From the NCBI RefSeq assembly GCF_009739465.1, contig NZ_WHOM01000065.1, positions 124,001-188,000 of the forward strand: a DNA stretch of 64,000 nucleotides, read 5' to 3'. Origin of the DNA: Streptomyces apocyni (GTDB taxonomy: Bacteria; Actinomycetota; Actinomycetes; Streptomycetales; Streptomycetaceae). Position 1 is the first letter of the stretch. Each line of letters begins with the position of its first letter. A program made the translations under genes and the position numbers. Shown in pieces: positions 50,413-58,670 of this stretch. The notes below the pieces were generated by a model, which made no database searches, had not been told where the DNA came from, and saw only the letters and a list, made by a program, of their open reading frames with translations.

Positions 50413-51942
50413 TTACGAGCAGGTCGTGCCGTCGGCCGGGGTCTTGCCGTCCAGCAGATGCTGGTCGACCAGCTTGGTGGCGCAGTCGTTCACGCCGTAC
50501 GTGCCATGGCCCTCGCCGTTGACGGTCACATGGATGCCGGTGCCGTCGCCGAGCGCGTCGGCCATCTTCCGCGCGCCCTCGTACGGGGTCGCCGGGTCAC
50601 CGGTGTTGCCGATGACCACGATCGGGGCCGCGCCGTCGGCGCTGACCTCAGGGGTCTCGCCCTCGCCCGGCACGGGCCAGCTGTCACAGCCCAGCAGGCC
50701 CCAGGCCAGCGGCTCCCCGAAGACGGGGGAGGCCTGCTGGAACTCGGCCAGGTGCTTGTTCACGTCGGCGGTGGTGAAGCGCTCGCTGGAGTCGGCGCAC
50801 CGGATCGCGGCACCGGCCTCGTTGCTGTTGTCGTAACGGCCCTTGTCGTCACGGCCGTTGTAGTAGTCGGCCAGGGCCAGCAGGACGTTCCCGGAGCCTG
50901 CCGTCTTCACCTCGGTCAACCCCTGCTTCAGGTACTGCCAGGACTCCTCGGAGTACAGCGACGCGGCGATGCCCGTGAGTGCCTGGCCGTGGGTGAGTTC
51001 GCGGCCGTCCTGCGTCGGCAGCGGATCGTCCTCCAGACGCTTCAGCAGCGCCGCGATGTCCTCACTGGTCGGGTAGGCGTGCGGGCCCGGAGACTTCAGG
51101 TAGTTCTCCAGGGCCAGTTGGAAGCCCTTGACCTGGCCGAGTGACCCGTCGACGGTGCCCTGCGTCGGATCCACGACGGCGTCGAAGACCGTACGGCCGA
51201 CGTTCTTCGGGAACAGGTGGGCGTAGACGCCGCCCAGTTCGGTGCCGTAGGAGATGCCGAAGTAGTTGAGCTTGTCGTCGCCGAGCAGGTCGCGCATCAG
51301 GTCCAGGTCGCGGGCGGTGTCGGTGGTGCGCACATGCGGCAGCACCTTGCCCGACCGTTTCTCACACTGCGCCACGGATTCCTTGTGGTCGGCGAGCATC
51401 TCGCGGACTTCGGCGTCGGTGCGCGGCGGGCCCTCGTCGGAGGCGTACTCCTCGTCGATCTCCTTGTCGTCCACGCAGTCCACGGTGGCGCTCTCGCCCA
51501 CCCCGCGCGGGTCGAAGCTGACCAGGTCGTAGCGCTTGTTGAGGGTGCGGTAGTCCTCGGCGGCCAGGGGCAGCGTGGAGACTCCCGAGCCGCCGGGGCC
51601 ACCGAAGTTGAAGACCAGCGAGCCGAGCCGGTCCTTGGCGCTCCCGGTGGCCTTCTTACGGATCACCGCGATGTCGATGATCTCGCCATCCGGCTTGGCG
51701 TGGTCGAGCGGGGCTTTCATGTCGATGCACTCCCAGGCCTTGCCTGGGGCCTTGCCGCCGCCCTGGGCGACGGAGGGGGCCGGGCACGTGGACCAGGTGC
51801 TCCCCGCGGTCTCGGTGCCCGATTCGGCCTTGGGGTCGGGGGCGCTGTCCTTGGAGTCGTCCGATCCGCTGGTGCAACCTGCCAGCAGTGCGGCGGTCAG
51901 GAGGGCGGCGGCCCCCGCGCGTATGGAGTGAGGGTGGGGCAT
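50413..51942 (-). CDS. S33-family lipoprotein peptidase, copy 1
   Basis: A 509-residue exported lipoprotein of the tripeptidyl-aminopeptidase (S33, SlpD/SlpE-like) group. The lipobox is LLAGC with Cys23. The oxyanion loop is FGGPGGSGVS; the nucleophile is Ser231 in GISYGTELGG; the acid is in GDPATPY and His in EGHGTYG. It should cleave tripeptides or prolyl peptides outside the membrane. It is one of three tandem paralogues in the same direction (gaps 96 and 49 bp), which probably arose by local duplication. The conserved block following the nucleophile (GGVYAHLFPKNVGR) is near-identical to copy 2. Confidence 0.9.
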   Translation of the reverse strand: MPHPHSIRAGAAALLTAALLAGCTSGSDDSKDSAPDPKAESGTETAGSTWSTCPAPSVAQGGGKAPGKAWECIDMKAPLDHAKPDGEIIDIAVIRKKATGSAKDRLGSLVFNFGGPGGSGVSTLPLAAEDYRTLNKRYDLVSFDPRGVGESATVDCVDDKEIDEEYASDEGPPRTDAEVREMLADHKESVAQCEKRSGKVLPHVRTTDTARDLDLMRDLLGDDKLNYFGISYGTELGGVYAHLFPKNVGRTVFDAVVDPTQGTVDGSLGQVKGFQLALENYLKSPGPHAYPTSEDIAALLKRLEDDPLPTQDGRELTHGQALTGIAASLYSEESWQYLKQGLTEVKTAGSGNVLLALADYYNGRDDKGRYDNSNEAGAAIRCADSSERFTTADVNKHLAEFQQASPVFGEPLAWGLLGCDSWPVPGEGETPEVSADGAAPIVVIGNTGDPATPYEGARKMADALGDGTGIHVTVNGEGHGTYGVNDCATKLVDQHLLDGKTPADGTTCS

Positions 51943-52038
51943 GCCTGTCCTGCTTTCGTGCGGAGAGGTGTGCGAGCTGAGCGCTGAGGAGGGCTACGGA
52001 GGCTACGGAGGGGTGCGGAGGCTGCGGAGGGCTACGGG

Positions 52039-53610
52039 CTAGGAGCAGACCTTGCCGCTCTCGGGGATCTTGTGGTCCAGGAGGTAGCCCTCGATCGTGT
52101 CGTTCACGCAGAGGTTGCTGCCGTACGCGCCGTGTCCCTCGCCCTCGTGGGTGAGGTGGATGCCGACGCCGTCGCCGAGCGCGGTGGCCATCGTCTTGGA
52201 CCCCTCGAACGGCGTGGCCGAGTCGCCCGTCGTGCCGACCACCAGGATCGGGGCGGCGCCTGGCGCGCTCACCGGGGTGGTGTCGTGTTCGCCTTCGACC
52301 GGCCACTTGTGGCACCAGCCCGCCGTGTCCCAGCCCAGGAAGGGGCCGAAGACCGGAGAGATCTTCTGGAACTCGGGCAGCAGCTTCCTGGCCTCGGCAG
52401 GTGTGGGGCGCTGCCGGGTGTCGGAGCAGGAGATGGCGCGCTGGGAGTGCTGCGCGGTGCTGTAACGGCCCGCGGGATCGCGGTCGTTGTACTGGTCGGC
52501 CAGGTCGAGCAGGCCGCTGCCGTCTCCCTTGCGGGCCGCGTACAGGGCCTTGGTCAGTGTCGGCCAGAAGTGCTCGGAGTACAGCGCCTGGACGATGCCG
52601 GTGGTGGCGAGGTTCTCGTTCAGCTCGCGGTCGCCTGAGGCCCGCAGCGGCTCGCGGTCGATCCGGGACAGCAGGTCGGCGAGCTCGCGGGTGCCGGTCC
52701 TGGGGTCGGCGCCGGTGGACTTCAGGTAGTTGTCCAGGGCCCGTTGGAAGCCCCGGGTCTGGTGCTTGGCGTGGCCGATCATGTCCGCGTCCGGGTCGAC
52801 CACCGCGTCCAGGACCAGACGGCCAACGTTCTTCGGGAACAGGTGGGCGTAGACGCCGCCCAGTTGGGTGCCGTACGAGAAGCCGAAGTAGTGCAGCTTC
52901 TTGTCGCCGAGCACCTGGCGCATCAGGTCCATGTCGCGCGCCGCGTCGCTGGTGCGGACGTGCGGCAGGACGTCACCGGAGTCGCGCGCGCAGCCCGCGC
53001 CGAAGTCCGCGGCGTCCTGGAAGTACGCGTCCTCCTCGGCCGGGGTGTCGGGTGTCAGGTCGACGTCGGTGTGCGCCTGCTCCGTCTCGGCGTCCGTACG
53101 GCAGCGCACGCCCTGGCTGGCGGCTACCCCGCGCGGGTCGAAACTCACCAGGTCGTAGCGGGTGTTGAGCTTCGTGTAGGCGGGTCCGAACGACGGCAGC
53201 CGCTGGACTCCGGAGCCGCCGGGGCCGCCGAAGTTGAAGATCAGTGAGCCGATCTTGCTGGACGGCTGACTGGCCTTGGTGCGGATCAGGGCGATGTCGA
53301 GGGTCTTGCCCGCGGGCTTGTCGTAGTCGAGCGGCGCCTTCATGGTGGCGCACTCCCACTTGCTGCCCGGCTTCTCGCCGGAGGCGGGGGCCTCGCAGCG
53401 GCCCCAGTCCAGCTTCTGACCGGTGAGGGCGGCGGGCAGCGGTGAGCCGTCAGGGCCGTTCGCCGCCGGGCTGGACCGCGGGCTCTTGGCGTCGGGGGCG
53501 GCGCCGCCGCCTGTGCAGCCCGCGGCGATGACGGCCACCGTCAGCGTCGCGGCGACCGCGCGCAGGCCTCGGCCGACCGACCCGCCCACCTTGCCCGTTA
53601 TATCTGCCAT
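52039..53610 (-). CDS. S33-family lipoprotein peptidase, copy 2
   Basis: A 523-residue paralogue of the neighbouring two genes. The lipobox IAAGC holds Cys32. The triad is Ser245 (GFSYGTQLGG), Asp in GDSATPFEGS and His in EGHGAYG. Relative to copy 1 it has ISYGTE replaced by FSYGTQ and a longer N-terminal linker, so substrate preference may differ. It acts at the outer face of the membrane on small peptides. It could be co-transcribed with copy 3 upstream (49-bp gap). Confidence 0.9.
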   Translation of the reverse strand: MADITGKVGGSVGRGLRAVAATLTVAVIAAGCTGGGAAPDAKSPRSSPAANGPDGSPLPAALTGQKLDWGRCEAPASGEKPGSKWECATMKAPLDYDKPAGKTLDIALIRTKASQPSSKIGSLIFNFGGPGGSGVQRLPSFGPAYTKLNTRYDLVSFDPRGVAASQGVRCRTDAETEQAHTDVDLTPDTPAEEDAYFQDAADFGAGCARDSGDVLPHVRTSDAARDMDLMRQVLGDKKLHYFGFSYGTQLGGVYAHLFPKNVGRLVLDAVVDPDADMIGHAKHQTRGFQRALDNYLKSTGADPRTGTRELADLLSRIDREPLRASGDRELNENLATTGIVQALYSEHFWPTLTKALYAARKGDGSGLLDLADQYNDRDPAGRYSTAQHSQRAISCSDTRQRPTPAEARKLLPEFQKISPVFGPFLGWDTAGWCHKWPVEGEHDTTPVSAPGAAPILVVGTTGDSATPFEGSKTMATALGDGVGIHLTHEGEGHGAYGSNLCVNDTIEGYLLDHKIPESGKVCS

Positions 53611-53659
53611 GAACGACTTCCCCCTCTGCCACCGGTCTGGTCATCCTACGGCGCCCGTT

Positions 53660-55216
53660 CTACGAGCAGACGGTCCCCGATGACGGGGTCTCGCCGTCCA
53701 GCAGATAGCCGTTCACGGCCTTCTGCACGCACGCGTTGCCACTGTCGTAGGCGCCATGTCCCTCGCCCTTGTACGTCAGCTCGACGCCGACGCCCTCACC
53801 CAGCGCCTCGACCATCCTCTTCGCGCCCGCGTACGGAGTGGCCGGGTCACCCGTGTTCCCGATGACCAGGATCGGGGCCGATCCCCCGGCGCTCACGTCC
53901 GGGTGGTCGGCGGCGCCCTCCACCGGCCAGTCGCGGCAGCCGAGCATGCCCCACGCCAGGTAGTCACCGAAGATCGGCGAGGCCTCGCGGAACTCGGGCA
54001 GCTTCGCCTTCACATCGGCCACGCTGTACCTGGGCTTGGCGTCCGCGCAGTTGATGGCCGTGTTGGCCGCCTGGATGTTGCTGTAGGTGCCGTCGGGGTT
54101 GCGGCCGTTCATGGCGTCGGAGAGCGACATCAGGATCTGGCCGCTGCCCGCGTAGGCCTCCAGGAGCCCCTCCGTCAGGTACTCCCAGAAGTCTTGCGAG
54201 TACAGCGACTGGGCGATTCCACCGGTGGCCGCGGTCTGGGTGAGCTCGCGCTCACCACTGCCGGGCAGCGGGTTGGCGTCGAGGTCCCGCAGCAGCTCGG
54301 CGATGCGGTCCTGCACCTCTTGGGGCGTGTCGCCGACCGGGCAGTCCTCGACCTTCGATGTGCAGTCCTTCGCGTAGTTCTCCAGTGCGAGCTGGAAGCC
54401 CTTGGCCTGGCCGAGTGAGCCCTCCTCGGGCGTCAGAGTGGGGTCGACGACCGCGTCGAACACGGCGCGCCCGACCTTCTCGGGGAACAGGCGGGCGTAG
54501 ACGCCGCCCAGTTCGGTGCCGTACGAGATGCCGAAGTAGTGCAGTGCGTCGTCGCCCAGTACCTGGCGCAGCAGCTCCAGGTCGCGGGCCGCGTCGGTGG
54601 TGCGGACGTGCGGCAGCACCTCGCCGGAGTTCTGCTCACAGGCCGCGCCGAACGTCTGTGTGATCTCGACGAGCGTCCTCTCCTCGGCGGGGGTGTCCGG
54701 TGTGGAGTCCTCCTGGTTCAGCTCGTCGAGGCGCTCTTCGTCCTCGCACGTCACCGGGGCGCTGCGACCGACCCCGCGCGGGTCGAAGCTGACCAGGTCA
54801 TAGCGGGTACGCAGGGTTTCGTAGCCCTCGGCGAAGGCGGGCAGTGTGGCCACGCCCGAGCCGCCCGGGCCGCCGAAGTTGAAGATCAGGGACCCGATGC
54901 GGTTCTGCTCGCCGACCGCCTCAGCGCGGATCAGGGCGATGCCGATCGTGTCACCCTCGGGCTCGTCCCAGTCCAGCGGCGCCTTCATGGTGGCGCACTG
55001 CCACTCGCCCCCGTCCGGGAGCGGCGACGGGGCTTCCCCGCCGCCCTGCGCGGAGTCCGGGTCCGGGCAGGACTTCCACGACAGGTTCTGGGTCGGCAGG
55101 TCCGTGGGCTGGTCATCGCCGCAGGCGGTGAGGGTGGTGGCGGCGAGCGCCAGCAGGAGTGCCATGCCCAGTACGGCGGTTCGCGGGCGGTTCGCGGGTG
55201 GGGGCGGGGTCGGCAT
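53660..55216 (-). CDS. S33-family lipoprotein peptidase, copy 3
   Basis: A 518-residue paralogue, first of the three in the direction of transcription. The lipobox is TLTAC with Cys32. The catalytic serine is Ser231 (GISYGTELGG), with Asp in GDPATPYAGA and His in EGHGAYD. A small cysteine pair (CTSKVEDC, about residue 290) distinguishes it and could form a disulfide. Family members in S. lividans and S. coelicolor are secreted mycelium-associated proteases. The three copies together suggest a local peptide-scavenging unit. Confidence 0.9.
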   Translation of the reverse strand: MPTPPPPANRPRTAVLGMALLLALAATTLTACGDDQPTDLPTQNLSWKSCPDPDSAQGGGEAPSPLPDGGEWQCATMKAPLDWDEPEGDTIGIALIRAEAVGEQNRIGSLIFNFGGPGGSGVATLPAFAEGYETLRTRYDLVSFDPRGVGRSAPVTCEDEERLDELNQEDSTPDTPAEERTLVEITQTFGAACEQNSGEVLPHVRTTDAARDLELLRQVLGDDALHYFGISYGTELGGVYARLFPEKVGRAVFDAVVDPTLTPEEGSLGQAKGFQLALENYAKDCTSKVEDCPVGDTPQEVQDRIAELLRDLDANPLPGSGERELTQTAATGGIAQSLYSQDFWEYLTEGLLEAYAGSGQILMSLSDAMNGRNPDGTYSNIQAANTAINCADAKPRYSVADVKAKLPEFREASPIFGDYLAWGMLGCRDWPVEGAADHPDVSAGGSAPILVIGNTGDPATPYAGAKRMVEALGEGVGVELTYKGEGHGAYDSGNACVQKAVNGYLLDGETPSSGTVCS

Positions 55217-55309
55217 GGGTCCATCCTGCGGGCGGCCTGTGCGGGGCGCGCGGGGCCGCGGCCGTAAGGGTTACGTCCCGGCCTGGGAGCCTGCCTCTGA
55301 ACGCCAGGC

Positions 55310-57325
55310 CTACAGGCCCACCAGGGTGACCTCGGTGGCCTTCACGCTCACCCATACGTCGACGCCCTCGGCGAGGCCCAGTTCCGCGGCAGCCCCGGGG
55401 GTCACCTCCGCCACGACCTCCGGAACCGCGTCGACCAGTACGCGCAGCCGTCCCCCGTGGGCGGCCAGTTCACGGACCACGCCCGGCCAGACGTTGCGCG
55501 GGCTGCCCGAGGGGCGTTCGCGGTGGAGTGAGACCGCCTCGGGGCCGACCACCCCCATCGCGGGCGTCCCATCGGAGAGCGCGTGGTCGGCGAAGACCAG
55601 GCGGCCGCCGCCGGTGAGCTCCAGGTGGTCCGCCTGTACGGTGCCCGGCCAGGCGTTGCGGCCCAGCATGCGGGCCACCCAGGGGGAGCCGGGGTGCCGG
55701 GCGACCTCGGCGGTCTCGGCGTACTGCACGCAGCGTCCCTCCTCCAGTACGAGGACGTGGTCGGCCAGCGCCACCGCCTCCACCGGGTCGTGGGTGACGA
55801 TCAGGCAGACCCCGTCGAACCCGCTCAGATGCGCGCGCAGCGCGTGCCGTACCCGGGCCCGGGTCGTCTGGTCGAGCGCGGCCAGCGGTTCGTCCAGGAG
55901 GAGCAGGCGCGGTCGGGCGGCCAGGGCGCGGGCCAGGGCGACGCGACCCGCCTGGCCGCCGGAGAGTTCGCCCGGCTTGCGGTGCGCGAGGTGGCCGACG
56001 CCGAGCCGGTCGAGCCACCGCTGTGCCGCTACGCGCGCGTGGTGCTTGGGCACACCCTGGGCGCGCGGTCCGTACGCGGTGTTGGCGAGCGCGGTGAGGT
56101 GCGGGAACAGTGCGCCGTCCTGCGGCACCCAGGCGATGCCGCGGCGGTGTACGGGCAGGCCGTCGACCGTGAGGGCGCCGAGTCGCAGCGGGTGAGCGTC
56201 GGCGCGTGGGGTGAGGCCGAGGAGGGCGCGCAGCAGGGTGGACTTTCCGGCGCCGTTGGGGCCGACGACGGCGATGGTGGTGCCGGGGGCGGCGGTCAGG
56301 GACACCTGCGTAGAGCCGGTGACGTCGGCGGTGAGCGGCCAGCCCGCGTCGGTGGCACCGGCTGCGTCGTCCGGGTGCCCCGACGGGGCCTGGGTGTCGG
56401 GGGATTCGAGGAACTCGTCGGCGCCCGCGTTCGTTTCTCCGTTCGTACGGGGCGTGGCGCCCGCCCCGGCGCCAGCCGCTGCTCCGCCGCCGAGCCAGCG
56501 TCCTCGCAGAGCCAGCAGTACCGCCGTAGCGACCACCAGCAGCAGAAGGGAGACCGCCACCGCGCCGTCCGGGTCGTTCTGCAACAGCAGATACACCTGG
56601 AGCGGCAGCGTCTGGGTCGTGCCGGGCAGGTTCCCGGCAAAGGTGATCGTCGCGCCGAACTCCCCGAGCGCGCGCGCCCAGCACAGCGCCGCGCCCGCGA
56701 TCAGGCCGGGCGCGATCATCGGCACGGTCACCGTGAAGAACGTCCGCAGGGGAGACGCGCCCAGGGACAGCGCCGTCTCCTCGTACCGCTCGTGGAGTGA
56801 GGCGAGCGCCCCCTCCAGGCTGATCACCAGGAACGGCATCGACACAAAGGCGGACGCGACGACCGCACCTGCCGTCGAGAACGGCAGCGTGATCCCCAGG
56901 TCCGCCAGCCACGGGCCGAGCAGACCCCGCCGCCCGTACCCCTCGAGCAGCGCCACACCGGCCACCGTCGGCGGCAGCACCATCGGCAGCATCACCAGGA
57001 CCCGGATCAGCGCCTTGCCCGGAAACTCCACCCGGGCCAGCAGCCACGCCAGCGGCACCCCGAGCACCAGCGAGAGGAGCAGCGCCCAGCCGGACACCAC
57101 CAGCGAGAGACCCAGCGCCTCGGTCACCTCGGGCGCGGTCAGCCGCTCGGGCAGCGACTGCCAGGGGGCTCCGGCGAGCACGCCCGCGAGCGGCAGGAGC
57201 AGGAAGGCGACCGCGAGCACGCCCGGCAGCGCCAGCGCCAGGGGGGCCTGGCGGCGCGGCCTTCCGGACGACCGGGGCCGCCGGGGGCCGGTCCGTGTAC
57301 GGGTGTCGGTCCGTGACGGGGTCAT
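55310..57325 (-). CDS. ModB-ModC fusion, molybdate ABC transporter
   Basis: A 671-residue fusion of an ABC permease and an ATPase. Residues about 28-275 form the ModB-like permease with five to six helices and the EAA-type loop EETALSLGASPLRTFFTVTVP. A disordered linker (280-340) follows, then the ATPase: GPNGAGKST, the ABC signature LSGGQAGRVALARALA, LLLDEPLAALD and the THDP switch. A molybdate-binding TOBE domain (about 605-670) is at the C terminus. ModB and ModC are separate in E. coli, so a fixed one-to-one ratio is built in here. The start overlaps modA by 4 bp. Confidence 0.92.
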   Translation of the reverse strand: MTPSRTDTRTRTGPRRPRSSGRPRRQAPLALALPGVLAVAFLLLPLAGVLAGAPWQSLPERLTAPEVTEALGLSLVVSGWALLLSLVLGVPLAWLLARVEFPGKALIRVLVMLPMVLPPTVAGVALLEGYGRRGLLGPWLADLGITLPFSTAGAVVASAFVSMPFLVISLEGALASLHERYEETALSLGASPLRTFFTVTVPMIAPGLIAGAALCWARALGEFGATITFAGNLPGTTQTLPLQVYLLLQNDPDGAVAVSLLLLVVATAVLLALRGRWLGGGAAAGAGAGATPRTNGETNAGADEFLESPDTQAPSGHPDDAAGATDAGWPLTADVTGSTQVSLTAAPGTTIAVVGPNGAGKSTLLRALLGLTPRADAHPLRLGALTVDGLPVHRRGIAWVPQDGALFPHLTALANTAYGPRAQGVPKHHARVAAQRWLDRLGVGHLAHRKPGELSGGQAGRVALARALAARPRLLLLDEPLAALDQTTRARVRHALRAHLSGFDGVCLIVTHDPVEAVALADHVLVLEEGRCVQYAETAEVARHPGSPWVARMLGRNAWPGTVQADHLELTGGGRLVFADHALSDGTPAMGVVGPEAVSLHRERPSGSPRNVWPGVVRELAAHGGRLRVLVDAVPEVVAEVTPGAAAELGLAEGVDVWVSVKATEVTLVGL

Positions 57326-58089
57326 GGCGCCTGGAACCCCGCGTCACGCAGCAGCCGCCGCGCCGTGTCGGACGACAGCCACCGCACGAATTCACCCGCT
57401 GCCTCGTCGTTCCGGGAGCTGGTGAGGGTGGCCGCCGGGTAGGAGGCGATCGCGTTCTGGTCGTCCGGGATGCTCACGGTGGAGATCGTGTCGCCAGCGG
57501 AGGCCGCGTCGGTGGCGTACACGATCCCGGCGTCGGCCTCGCCGAGCTCCACCTTGCTCAGCACGGCGCGGACGCTCGGCTCCTGGGACACGGGCTTCAC
57601 CTGCGCGCCCCGCGCGTCGAGAATCTGCTGGCTGTAGCGGCCGACGGGCACCTCGGGCGCCGCCAGGACGACCTTCAGGCCGCTCCTGGCCAGGTCAGCG
57701 AGGCCGGTGACGCGCTCCGGGTTGCCCGGGGCGGTGGCGATGGTGAGCCGGTTCTTGGCGATCACGGTCGGCGGGCCCGTCTCGGACCTCAGTCCGTCCA
57801 TGGTCGCGGTGTCGGCGGTGACCAGCGCGTCCGCGGGCACCCCCTGGCGGACCTGTGCGGCCAGCTCCTGCGAGCCCGCGAAGGAGAACGCCACGCGAGT
57901 GCCCGGGTGGTCCTTCTCGTACGCCGCTCCCGCCGTCTTGAACACGTCCGTGAGCGAGGCCGCAGCGAGCACGGTCAGTTTCCCGTCCTGGCCGTCGCCG
58001 GTGTTCTGCTGGCCGCCGCAGGCGGCGAGCGGCAGCAGCAGGGCGGCGGCCAGGGCGGCGGAGGCGGAGGCGGCGGTGGTGCGGCGCAT
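57322..58089 (-). CDS. modA: Molybdate-binding lipoprotein ModA
   Basis: A 255-residue substrate-binding lipoprotein. The lipobox PLAAC places the lipidated Cys at residue 24. ASLTDVFK, FSFAGSQELAAQVRQGVPAD and GPPTVIAKNRLTIAT are typical of the ModA family that binds molybdate or tungstate. It delivers oxyanion to the fused ModBC transporter encoded next, with an ATGA overlap. The regulator gene lies 28 bp upstream. Molybdenum would supply the molybdopterin enzymes that MoeZ helps to make. Confidence 0.93.
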   Translation of the reverse strand: MRRTTAASASAALAAALLLPLAACGGQQNTGDGQDGKLTVLAAASLTDVFKTAGAAYEKDHPGTRVAFSFAGSQELAAQVRQGVPADALVTADTATMDGLRSETGPPTVIAKNRLTIATAPGNPERVTGLADLARSGLKVVLAAPEVPVGRYSQQILDARGAQVKPVSQEPSVRAVLSKVELGEADAGIVYATDAASAGDTISTVSIPDDQNAIASYPAATLTSSRNDEAAGEFVRWLSSDTARRLLRDAGFQAP

Positions 58090-58117
58090 GGGGGCTTCCT
58101 CGCTCGGATTTCCTGGT

Positions 58118-58516
58118 TCAGACGCGGTCGATGTGGACGTTTGTCGACTTCACCCGGGCCACCGCCTCCATCCCGACCTCAAGCCCAAGCTCTTCCACGG
58201 CCTCCCGGGTCAGCAGCGAGACCAGCCGGTGCGGACCGGCCTGGATCTCCACCTGCGCGGCGACATCGCCCAGCCGCACGCCCGTGATGATCCCCGGGAA
58301 GGCGTTGCGCGCCGAGGTGTACGGCTCGTCGTTGCCGTCGTCGGCTGCCTGCCGCGCGAGCGTGACGGCGTACGCGGCCAGGTCCGGTCCGTCGATCAGC
58401 CGTCGGCCGGAGTCGTCCCTGCGGGTGGGAATCCGCTCGGCGTCGGCCCAGCGCCGGACGGTGTCCGGACTGACGCCGAGGAGGCGAGCCGCCTGCTGCG
58501 TGGTGTAGGACCGCAT
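58118..58516 (-). CDS. HTH/TOBE molybdenum-type regulator
   Basis: A 132-residue protein joining an excisionase/MerR-like helix-turn-helix (MRSYTTQQAARLLGVSPDTVRRWADAERI, split here by description only, residues 1-40) and a C-terminal TOBE/Mop domain (about 68-132, GIITGVRLGDVAAQVEIQAG). It probably binds molybdate with the TOBE domain and represses the mod genes that follow, in place of ModE. ATG 58516 is chosen; a TTG three codons upstream is an alternative. A promoter 7 nt upstream of the ATG suggests a leaderless mRNA. Confidence 0.87.
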   Translation of the reverse strand: MRSYTTQQAARLLGVSPDTVRRWADAERIPTRRDDSGRRLIDGPDLAAYAVTLARQAADDGNDEPYTSARNAFPGIITGVRLGDVAAQVEIQAGPHRLVSLLTREAVEELGLEVGMEAVARVKSTNVHIDRV

Positions 58517-58523
58517 GTGCGGC

Positions 58524-58553
58524 AATGTAGGCAGGTGTGCCTCGCATCTGCAA
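58524..58553 (-). promoter_or_regulatory. Candidate leaderless promoter of the mod operon
   Basis: On the minus strand TTGCAG (58553-58548) and TACATT (58529-58524) are spaced by 18 nt, and the -10 ends 7 nt before ATG 58516. Transcription would start at or next to the A of the ATG. Confidence 0.55.
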
Positions 58554-58670
58554 GGAAGACTGGGTGATGCTCCTGGCAGCTGCGGTGCCCATCGTACGAA
58601 GCCACCAGGCGTACCCGGCGTGCACCTGCCCCACTTCGGAGCGCGCCCTTCCGTTAGAGCGCGTCAGTCC

